This document shows positions 53,601-61,859 of a DNA stretch of 64,000 nucleotides, piece by piece. The position numbers and the translations under genes are program-made. This stretch comes from Azolla caroliniana (taxonomy: Eukaryota; Polypodiophyta): NCBI GenBank assembly GCA_043228905.1, contig JBHGNT010000015.1, positions 11,346,001 through 11,410,000 of the forward strand. Reading direction: 5' to 3'. The number at the start of each line of letters is the position of its first letter. The first letter of the stretch is position 1. The notes beneath the pieces were generated by a model. It saw nothing but the letters and a program-made list of their open reading frames with translations, did no database searches and had not been told where the DNA came from.

Positions 53601-54684
53601 ACACGTCTCCTATGCCGGCAATCCGGCATGTACCTTCATTTCCCATCCGGACACAGCCGTGCTCACCGGCTGTGTAGGATGAGAAGTATTTCTTCTCCGG
53701 GGTCAGGTGGAACGACGCTCCGGAATCGACCACCCAGGTCATCTCTTCACCGGCAAGGTTCAGCTCCCTCTCTTCGGTAATGAGCATTATCTCTTCTTCA
53801 CTTGCCGCGAGTGCCGTCGTTCCTTTCCGGTCCTGCCCTCGCCGATCCGGACCTCTCCGGTCCGTGGCTCCCTGGTATGCACCGTTTCGCTCCGGTGACT
53901 TCTTCGAATCGGTACCGTCGGTTCCGTTGTCTTTCCGGAAATGCCGACAGTTCTTCTGGAAGTGCCCCGGCCTCCCACAGTAGAAGCATGTAGGTCTTCC
54001 CCTCGACTGCGACCGTGTCCCCGACTTCTCCCGTCTTTGCGGACTCCGGTTCCGTTGTCTTCCCCGTTCCGATTCGGTAAGCAGCGCCTTCGAGTCAGAG
54101 GCCGGTTCTTTATCTCTCCGACGCGCTTCTTCATTTAGAATACTTGTCTTTACCGTTAGTAAAGACAAGTTCTCTTCCTTACAAGAGGTGCTGAGAGTAA
54201 CTACCAAGTTCTCCCAGCTCTCCGGAAGGGTACACATCAGCATGATGGCTTGCATTGCGTCATCCAACGGGAACTTGATCGCCGCAAGCTGGTTCACGAA
54301 TCCCATGAACGTGCTGACGTGTTCGACCATGCTCTCGCCGTCCCGGTACTTAAGATTCACTATCTTCCTCATCAGGGAGGTCCGGGTCAGAGCATTCTTC
54401 CTCTCATAAAGTTCGGACAGCTTCTGCCACATCTCATAGGCGTTCGTATCGTTCGCCACATGTTGCAGAACACTTACATCGACGTATTGCCGGATCGTCG
54501 CTACGGCTTTCCGGTTCAGGAGCTTCCACTCCGACTCTATTACCCCCTTGGGTATCTCGGCATTGTCGATCGGTTCGTATAGGTCTCGGACGATGAGAAG
54601 GTCTTCCATCTTTATCTTCCAGTCGGCGTAGTTCTGTGAGTTCAACACCATCATGCCCGGAGGCCCACTACCGTCGCCTTCCAT
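50611..54684 (-). CDS. Copia C gag-pol polyprotein, 1357 aa, intact
   Basis: The ATG at 54684 opens 17 bp downstream of the primer site, and the frame has no stop until 50611. Gag occupies about residues 1-230 (NYADWKIKMEDLL). The zinc knuckle CFYCGRPGHFQKNC is at about 233-246, the protease VVDSGASFHLTP at about 318-329, and GAG-pre-integrase (LWHKRLCHMSEKGMKRL) at about 446. Integrase has all three catalytic residues: HTDVC (about 508), RADNGGEY (about 569) and ELNGLAERMNRT with its Glu (about 605). RT shows QMDVKTAFLHGDLEEEIY and YVDDMLIVG, and RNase H STTEAEYMA with CDSQSAIHLAKN. Length and order are those of a full Ty1/copia element, which makes its own particle, cDNA and integration machinery. 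No damage is visible. Confidence 0.97.
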   Translation of the reverse strand: MEGDGSGPPGMMVLNSQNYADWKIKMEDLLIVRDLYEPIDNAEIPKGVIESEWKLLNRKAVATIRQYVDVSVLQHVANDTNAYEMWQKLSELYERKNALTRTSLMRKIVNLKYRDGESMVEHVSTFMGFVNQLAAIKFPLDDAMQAIMLMCTLPESWENLVVTLSTSCKEENLSLLTVKTSILNEEARRRDKEPASDSKALLTESERGRQRNRSPQRREKSGTRSQSRGRPTCFYCGRPGHFQKNCRHFRKDNGTDGTDSKKSPERNGAYQGATDRRGPDRRGQDRKGTTALAASEEEIMLITEERELNLAGEEMTWVVDSGASFHLTPEKKYFSSYTAGEHGCVRMGNEGTCRIAGIGDVWLMTSTGCKMLMKDVRHVPEVRLNLISAGRLDDEGFTGSIRNGVMKFSKGSLIVARARKVNTLYLMNSRLCPEELNVAADTAGELWHKRLCHMSEKGMKRLAEDNLIPVKHVHLGKCTDCLAGKQNRTSFRSRPPMRRSVPLELVHTDVCQVETKSHGGAQYFVTFIDDHSRKLWTAPLKTKDQVLSVFKELHARVERESGKKLKAIRADNGGEYRGQFEEYCRSKGIRLEFTVPKTPELNGLAERMNRTIMERVRSMLAHAKLPKGFWAEAMSTATYVINRSPSVSLDGDTPQRVWTGKEVSYWHLKVFGCLAYVHVAKDLRGKLDPKTRPCIFLGYGDDEFGYRVWDPVDKKMFRSRDIIFMEDKTLADWESEKKMKSSKSTGENQLYEEQSRPARDRLALEDPAEDGEETEPAEEDETDTGTSPDPEMDSEEEETKEPVTEALERRYPLRERRAPRRFPEPEHVLLTDEGEPESFEEAKLDTHSRRWLSAMQEEMDSLHENHTYELVELPKGKRALRNKWVFKLKPGDAGNPPRYKARIVVKGFQQKKGVDFDEIFAPVVKMTSIRTVLSIAASMDLEVEQMDVKTAFLHGDLEEEIYMQQPEGFEKKGKEHLVCRLKKSLYGLKQAPRQWYRKFDSFMTNEGYHKTQSDHCVFVKKFEGGDCLILLLYVDDMLIVGRDQVKIQMLKKALHRTFSMKDLGPARQILGMHIIRDRKKKQLWLSQEKYVTKVLQRFNMSEARPVGSTLPANCKLSGKQSPKTKVEKEDMMKIPYASAVGSLMYAMVCTRPDIGYAVGVVSRYMSNPDKEHWNAVKWILRYLKGTANVCLRFGSGKPELDGFTDSDMSADADTSRSTSGYVMTYAGGAVSWQSRLQKTVALSTTEAEYMATVEAGKEIIWMKDFIRELGIRQEEYRLYCDSQSAIHLAKNAAYHSRTKHIQRRYHWIRERIEDQEFVLTKIHTDENGSDMLTKVLTPDKLEACRKRVGLERHPMPK

Positions 54685-54700
54685 TTTCTGTGTTACCGTC

Positions 54701-54712
54701 GCTCTGATACCA
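54701..54712 (-). promoter_or_regulatory. Copia C primer-binding site (initiator-Met tRNA)
   Basis: TGGTATCAGAGC on the coding strand, 3 nt inside the 5' LTR; perfect match to the usual plant copia primer site. Confidence 0.92.
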
Positions 54713-54715
54713 CTT

Positions 54716-55375
54716 TGTTAAACACGGGGTGCTCGGCCACAACCGAGGAATAGGATCAACTCACAGAAAACAGGAAATACAAAATGCACGGAGACAATAG
54801 AGAGAAGAGTACACAGGATGTTTTACGTGGAAAACCCTAAATGGGAAAAACCACGGGAGTCCTCAAACTCCAACTATCACTACAAACAGAGATGTACAAT
54901 GGTGAAGCTACGAGGCAACAACCTTGAGCTCACTGTCTTCGCCACAGGCGGCGGTAATACATAGAGGCAATGACCTCTTCGTCTCTCTCGCTCTCTCTCT
55001 CTCTCTCGGCTGCTCTCACTTCGCTCCCTCTAAGTGGAAAACAGAAAAATGAACAACAACAGTAAAACTGTTTGCCCTAAGTCATATTTATACACATATG
55101 ACTTTCGGGCTATTTACAAATATAGCCTCAAGGGCCCTTGGCAAACATATTCACAAATATGTCCCCGCATCCGGATCTCTCTTCGGGTACATTCGTCATC
55201 CGGCTCCGTAGCCGGGGTCTTCATCATCCGGATCCGGAGCCGGGGTCTTCGTCATCCAGCTCCGTAGCCGGGGTCTTCATCATGCGGATCCGGAACCGGG
55301 TACTCCTCGTTCGGGTCTTCATTCCCGATTCCCGGACATCTGACCATCCCATCCGGAGGGACCGTAATCCCAACA
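54716..55375 (-). repeat. Copia C 5' LTR with TATA box
   Basis: 660 bp with four units of the 28-bp repeat. A minus-strand TATA-like TATAAATA lies near 55085-55092. Confidence 0.95.
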
Positions 55376-55435
55376 GTCTTTCTCCCCATGTAAAAGAGGG
55401 CGGCTCGTCCCGCACCCTCTTTCGTATCGGAACTT

Positions 55436-56860
55436 TCATGCTGAATCCGGCCCCGATCGAACGATCCACAACCGGATTTTGCTCCATCCGCATCGGAATG
55501 CCGATATTCTCGTGCCGCTTCCATCCTCGGCCTCCTCACAGGCCGTTTCCCATCCCCCTTCACTGGCATCGTGCGAAGACTCCTCGTTGGCGCCTTCCTT
55601 GTCTCCGGTCTCATGTCGGCACACGGGCACGACCGCCGGAGTCTCCGGAATCTGCGTGGAGGGCTCTTCTTCGCTCCTTCCCCGTATCGTCTCGCCGGTG
55701 ATTCTTGGTCTTTCACCGCCGCCTTCCTCCGCTTGGGACTCACGTGGGCACTCGGGCCCGACTACCATCATCTCGGGAGCAAGTGTGGGAAGACACAAAG
55801 AATCGCCCATCCGTTTTACGCCCTTGTCCGTAGCCACCGACTCTTCGTGGTCGGCGGTCGTCTTCTTACCGATCGCGCAAGCCCCGCCTAGGCTTGCTTC
55901 TCCGATTTCCGGGATTTCGGGCTGACACACCCGAAACCGCTGGTCCCAACTATCCGGTTCCGCGATTTGTATCTCGGCCTCGTCCTTGGCCGTTCCATCT
56001 CCGCAAGTCGAGAGGGCGTTTTGTTCCGCACCCTCTCCCGTGGTACCGTGGTACCGATCTTCCGCCGTCGCGTGGGGCAAGTCCGTCTCCTCAGTCTCGG
56101 CTTGCGGCCTCGATCTTTCCTCTTCCTCGAGCATCGCCTCGAGAGCTACGTACGCCTCCGCAATCCGGGCCTCAACGCCGACCCTTGCCAACTCCCTTTG
56201 TCGTTCGGCCTCTTCCCGCTGTGATGGCACGCCATCGCGCGCCTTCCTTTTAGCCTCCTCGGCTGGCTCATTGTCTAGCCGTTGGCACACCCTTCCGACC
56301 TTCGACCAGTCCTCCGTAAGCCCATTTGCTTCGTCATCATCTTCGAGCTCAATCCCGATGGCCTCCCGTTCCTCTTGGTCGATCGACCTGACGAACAATA
56401 GGACTTTGTTCGCCCCCACCAAACCTTGTTCCCGCTCCGGGAGCCGAGCAAGTCGTCGCTCGAACTCCCGGAACGCCTTCATTGCGCCCCGGTGGGTCTT
56501 TGCCGATGCTACCCACTGATCGAAGTCGTGCCGTCCCCGGCTCTTTCGCCGTCCTCCATATGCCTTCAGGAGCACCTCTTCGAAGGCCTCCCATGAACTA
56601 TGAGCCTCACGGAGCTCCTTTACATCCGCATGCATCCGGACACCTACGACCTGACAGAAGAACTACAGCCTCAACGCCTCCTCCATCTCCGCGTTGTAGG
56701 CTCCCAAGTAAGATGGGACTTTGTCCCCGTTGAAATGGCCGACTCTTTTGACCACTCGCTCAACCGCTTGTTGCGCTGCTTCTCGCCTCATCACCACTCG
56801 TGCCGACTCCAACAACACTTTGGCCACCATCACCGCGAGGTCGTCGTCTTCCGACTGCAT
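55436..56860 (-). pseudogene. G3 gag
   Basis: One frame runs from an ATG at 56860 (MQSEDDDLAVMVAKVLLES) to 55436, with one in-frame TAG at 56663-56665. The capsid-like region (SSWEAFEEVLLKAYG, then NKVLLFVRSIDQEEREAIG and DWSKVGRVCQRLDN) is homologous to G4 gag. The C-terminal half contains imperfect repeats (ECPRESQAEEGGGERPR and CRHETGDKEGANEES) that continue into the array beyond copia C. There is no zinc knuckle and no protease. The single TAG is at a position where G4 is open. Confidence 0.8.
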
Positions 56861-56875
56861 CCTCCCTTGCCGCCT

Positions 56876-56893
56876 TTCACGTCGGGTTCACCA
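56876..56893 (-). promoter_or_regulatory. G3 primer-binding site, tRNA-Trp type
   Basis: TGGTGAACCCGACGTGAA on the coding strand, 4 nt from the LTR; identical to that of G4. Confidence 0.75.
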
Positions 56894-56897
56894 AATA

Positions 56898-57363
56898 TGT
56901 CGCGTTGTTACGCACGTGCGTGGAGAAAGGCGGGACCACGGGGGTCTTGGACTAGGGAGTGATGGAGCGTAGGAAGTCGTACTTCACCGTTTCCGGGGCA
57001 TCCCAAGAGCACACCGGAAGCAACCGCAGGGAGAAAGAGAAAGAGAGGGAGCGTGCGCTTGACACCGACTCACGCACACACACACAGAGGCCGACCCGAC
57101 TCACGCCCTTATGTACAGGAAATGCAGGAAAGGGGAAGCACCCGACACCAACAGAGACACGAATATACATAGACAGACACAAATGTATATATATAAAAGG
57201 AAGAATACATTCCCGGCTTCGAGCCGGACCAAGGTAGGTTACAGTAGTCGTCAGCTGCCAAGCCGCCGGTTGGGGAGCTCACGGGCTTGTCACGCTGAGC
57301 GGGGACTTGCGCAGGAGATGAACTGAAGCAAACCCTAAGTGAATACAAAGGGGGGAGGGGGAG

Positions 57364-57394
<31 letters not shown>

Positions 57395-57677
57395 GTAACT
57401 AACCCTAAATCTAACGGTATACCCTCTAACGCAAAATGGGTAACCCTTTCACAAAAGGCGCTCCCTTCCTTTTATAGAACAAGGAGAGGGATGCATTACA
57501 ATGTGGGATAAATCCCGACTTACATTGGATCGTCTGTCCCGACTTGACTACTCTTCGGCGCCATAAAGGCGCCCTCGTTATTCACACTAAATGTACAAGG
57601 GTGAGCACACATGCTGCACCCCGCCGATGTAGCCAATGTTTCCTGGTTTCCACCTCTAGACGAAATTCTTCACGACA
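56898..57677 (-). repeat. G3 5' LTR with TATA box
   Basis: 780 bp. A minus-strand TATAAAAGG lies at 57468-57476. The first bases (TGTCGCG-TTACGC) and last bases (TTCACGACA) are close to the G4 LTR ends, although the middles differ. Confidence 0.93.
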
Positions 57678-57682
57678 AACGT

Positions 57683-60600
57683 TCCGACAATCACGAAGAA
57701 CTTGGTGTCGGTCGGACAGATCGTCGACCAAGGGATGGAGGTTCGGTTTACAAACCTCGGGTGCTTCATTGAGGAAGAAGCCTGTGTTATTGCGCAAGGG
57801 CGCAGAGATGGGAGGATGTTCATCCTCGACTCTACTGACGGTGGCACCGCAATGTTCGCGAAGGGACAAAAAGTCGAGTCGGACATCGACTTAAGGGACA
57901 AGCGGATAGGCCACGTGAACTACCAGCGGCTTCCGAACCTGCAATTGAAATAGGTGGTGTTCGGATTGCCCAAATTTAGTGGTCGGAAGTCAAAAATTTG
58001 TGAAGCCTGCCACCTTGGGAAGCAACACCGACTTCCCTTCCCCAAGGAGCGTAACCGGAGCCGGAACAAGCTCGACTTGATACACTCTGATGTGTGGGGG
58101 ACGGCACAAAACGTTAGTCTTGGCGGGAGCCGATATTTCGTCTCCTTCATCGATGACTACATGCGGCACACGTGGATCTACCTCATTGAGAGGAAGAGCG
58201 AACGCTTCGACTGTTTTCGGGACCTCAAAGGGTTCGTGGAAACGGAAACAGGAAGGAAGATCAAGTGCTTGTGGTCGGATGGCGGAAAAGAATACTTTTC
58301 CGATCAATTCAATGGTTATCTACAACAAATGGGAATTCGACGCGAATTCAGTTGTAGATACACGCCGAAGCAAAACGGCGTGGCCAAGAGGAAAATTCGG
58401 TCGGTTGTGGAAGTAGCGCGGGCAATGTTGGAAGAAAAGAGCTTGCCGAAGTTCTATTGAGCCGAGGCGGTACGAAGTACGTTATACATCCAGAACCAGA
58501 TCGGAGACAAAGTGTCGGTGCATGAGCTATATTTCGGAAGGAAACCGAACCTTTGACACTAACGAGTTTTCGGTAGCATTGCGTATGTGCATCTACCGAA
58601 GGAGAAACGGAGGAAGCTAGACGCAAATGCCGAGAAATGCATCATGGTCGGTTACTCGGATGAGCAGAAGGGTTATAAGTGTTATAGCCCGCACTCCAAA
58701 CAAGCGTGTGTGAGCCGCGACGTTGTGTTTGACGAGTCCGCGTCTTGGTACTTGCCTCCAACTCCGGACCTCACCTCCAATCCAAGTTTGATGATGAGGT
58801 CAGCGAGGCCGAGATGCCTCCGGATGAGCCTGAAATCGGGACCCACGAAGAGAGTCCGGTTTTGTTTCGGTTAAGCGGACCGAATGGACGACTGAGTGGG
58901 TTCGACCAGTCCGATGAAGAGCCGACGAGTAGTGGAGACTCGGCCATGCATTTCCCACATAGGAAGCCGAGGAGAGGGCTTACGCGCAAAGAGAAAGGGT
59001 AGAAGAAGGTGTCGGATTCCAGCACGAACAGGAACGAGTCAGACCGACGCGAGTCCGACTCCGAGGAAAGCGGTGACGGGTCTTCAAGAGAGAAGTCTGT
59101 GTCGGCCGAGATAACCACGATATCAGCTAATGACCGATTACGCCAATCTACCCACCAGAAGAACCTAGTTGTGCGATTCGGATACAATGAGTACATGGCG
59201 CACCATTATGAGTACATGACCTGTGGAGCGGAAGTGCGTGAGCCGGAGAGCTATGCGGAAGCGGCTAAGTACGTGAATTGGCGCGCCGCAATGGAGGAAG
59301 AGATCCACGCACTAGCGGAAAATGAGACCTGGGACCTGGTTGACGCACCGAAGGGTGTGAAGCCGATCGGATGTAGGTGGGTGTACAAGGTCAAGTACAA
59401 CACCGACGGCTCGGTCAACCGATACAAGGCCCGGTTAGTAGCAAAAGGTTACGTGTAGAAACACGACATCAACTACGATGAGACGTTTGCGCCAGTCGCG
59501 AAGATGACGACCGTCCGTGTTTTGCTCGCCGTAGCTGCGGCAAAGGGGTGGCACTTTCATCAGATGGATGTAAAGAATGCGTTTCTACAAGGTGAGCTTG
59601 AGGAACAGGTGTACATGGTACAACCCCCCGGATTTCACTCCGGAACGAACACGTCGGTAGTGTGCCGATTGAAGAAGTCTCTCTATAGCCTGAAGCAAGC
59701 CCCATGTGCCTAGAACGCGAAGATCACGTAGCAACTACGTCGGATGGGCTTTGCAACGTCAAAATTGGACTCTTCCCTGTTCATCCAGAAAGGTCGACCC
59801 CGTCCGGTCACTATTCTACTATATGTTGATGACTTGGTCATCACCGGCGCTGACCTAGGTGAAATCGACCACGTGAAGCTCTAGAGTGCGACATCGTTAG
59901 ACATGAAGGATCTGGGGGATCTTCATTACTTCCTCGGGATCGAAGTCATCCATAGCTCCGAAGGCATATTAATCAGCCAATGCCATTACGCGCTGAATAT
60001 GTTCTTCAAATTCGGGATGGCAGACTGTAAGTCCATCTCGACTCCTCTGGATAGAACCATCAAGCTTCGCCCCGAGTCCGGAAAGGTATGTGACCCGACG
60101 AGGTTCCGACAGATAGTCGAAAGCCTTATATACTTGACCATCACCCGACCAGATCTCAACTACCCGGTCGGGGTGATCAGTGAGTTCATGGCATGGCCTA
60201 CCAAGGAGCACCTTCAGTGTGCGCAACACGTACTGTGGCACGTAAGCAGCAGTAAGGACCGGGGACTGCTATATCGGACCGGTACAACCTCGCAGTTGGT
60301 CGGCTACACCGATGCTAATTGGGCTGGCAACGCCGCCGATCGTCGATCCACGTCCGGATACGAGTTCTCTCTTGGGAGTGCCGCGATAGCGTGGAACAGT
60401 AAGAAGCAGCCGACAGTTGCACTATCGAGAACCGAAGCTGAGTACCGAGGAGTGGTTGTCGCGACATGCGAAGCCATATGGTTGAAGCAGCTACTTAAGG
60501 ACCTGCAAGAGGAGGTGTCTGATTCGACAACAATCTACTGCGACAACCTCATCAACATCCAGCTCGCAAAGAACCCCGTTTTCCACGCATGAACGAAGCG

Positions 60601-60754
60601 CATTGAGGTGTACTACCATTTCCTCTGTGTGCGTGTCCTTTCTAGTGAAGTCGAACTTCAGTATGTTCCGACGGATCGGCAAATTGCCGACATCTTCACC
60701 AAGCCCCTTGGTTTGAACAAGTTGTGACAATTCTCGGGTGCACAGGTGGGATCA
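57683..60754 (+). pseudogene. Copia B GAG-pre-integrase, integrase, RT and RNase H, many stops
   Basis: After the G3 insertion the frame resumes with PTITKNLVSVGQIVD, then KRIGHVNYQRL. Integrase has HSDVWG and SDGGKEY, but its catalytic Glu is Lys (NGVAKRKIR). RT shows [26 protein letters not shown] and YVDDLVITG. RNase H shows GYTDANWAGN, LSRTEAEYRG and CDNLINIQLAKN. Stops at 57951 (TAG, where copia A has CAG), 58458, 59456, 59711, 60591 and 60726 break it. The coding end (FSGAQVGIT) runs to about 60753 and is fused to host sequence without a 3' LTR. Confidence 0.92.
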
Positions 60755-61552
60755 CGTTAGAAAAGATAACAAAAAACTATGCATAAAATTTTATACATAA
60801 ATCTTAACTAATCTTATACATACATACATCTTAACAAAAATACCCATTATTATACTTATTCTGACAACGAATAAAGGTTTTCTCGATCCTAAATTCAAAG
60901 AAATGCTTAGTCACTTTGCCTTTTCTTGGGCCACTTCAAAAACTCTCATGCATTCTTAACAAAAAGAGTCATACAAATTCTCAATTGCAATGTGAATGCA
61001 TAATTAGGAACTTTGCTTCGACCACCTTTGATAAAACATGGATTATGGTATCTAATTCACCACACAAGAGCTTGTCCTTCAAATTCTTTATGTCCATTGA
61101 GACTGAGGCCATCCATCCTTATTGATCGTATCAGACCTTATCTCATTACCAATATGAGTAATAATGCTTGTAGAGCCCTTACACTACTTCGCACTCGATC
61201 TCGCTAGTTAGGTATTCAAGTTGCATCATGGTATCAAAACGTAACGAATTTGAAGACACTTGCTCTTCACAAGCTCAACATATAGTGCAATTCATTCAAG
61301 ATATGCTGACATACTAAGAGGGAGTGATAACTTAAGTGTCATACTTAAGACACCACCTAGAAGGTTGAGCTCATATGTGTATGCTTTATTAACACAGAGA
61401 CTTTGTGCTTCAACGTATGAATACCCCTTCTTAGGAAGGAGACATATATCAAGAACACATGTATACTCTGATCCCATAGGTCATAATTGGCCTCTTTATG
61501 GACGATAAAAATTCTAATTCTAATTCTCTCTCTTCTTTTCTTTTTATCGTAA

Positions 61553-61620
61553 TTAGCTTACCTAATGGTAAGCTGTTACACTACAAGAACCTATGTCTCG
61601 GGTTCGAAACCCAATTTTCT
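61553..61620 (+). repeat. tRNA-like sequence, copy 2
   Basis: Paralogue of 3681-3750, with the same B box GGTTCGAAACC at 61600-61610. Confidence 0.4.
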
Positions 61621-61676
61621 CACCTCTCTATTGCATACTTCATAGTAGTATCTCTCAATTCACTATATGCCACTAT

Positions 61677-61744
61677 GGAATGTAGGGGTTGAACCCATGA
61701 CCTCCTGGTCTCCATTGGGCAACCTTACCAACTAAGCTGCATCC
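61677..61744 (-). repeat. tRNA-like sequence, minus strand, copy 2
   Basis: Paralogue of 4181-4248 with the A box TAGTTGGTAAGG region and B box GGGTTCAACCCC. One acceptor-stem base differs (GGATGCA), which weakens the stem and supports a pseudogene. Confidence 0.45.
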
Positions 61745-61859
61745 ATCACTACTCTCCCTCTCCTATGTATTGCCTTAAACAAGTAGAGAGTCTGAGTATC
61801 ACAATTTGATACAAAGTATTGCGTTTGGTCATATTCGACTATGTTTTTCACACCTCTTC

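Larger units (their letters stand above)
49911..55375 (-). mobile_element. Copia C (5.5 kb), intact, nested in G3
   Basis: LTRs at 49911-50600 (690 bp) and 54716-55375 (660 bp) start TGTTAAACACGGGG and end AATCCCAACA, with TSD GTCTT at 49906-49910 and 55376-55380. They are about 98-99 percent identical by eye apart from one extra 28-bp unit and a CT-run difference in the left copy. A perfect initiator-Met primer site, a polypurine tract and a single uninterrupted polyprotein are present, so this is an autonomous-looking, recent insertion. Confidence 0.96.
39413..57677 (-). mobile_element. Element G3: gag-only LTR retrotransposon (18.3 kb with nested G4 and copia C; about 5.5 kb without)
   Basis: LTRs at 39413-40185 (773 bp) and 56898-57677 (780 bp) start TGTCGCGTTG and end TTCACGACA, with TSD AACGT at 39408-39412 and 57678-57682. 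The interior, once G4 and copia C are removed, has only a gag gene and a long degenerate repeat array; no protease, RT or integrase is present. The primer site, polypurine tract, LTR ends and gag are shared with G4. That makes G3 a non-autonomous element of the kind called TR-GAG or LARD, probably mobilised by G4-like enzymes. Confidence 0.92.
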
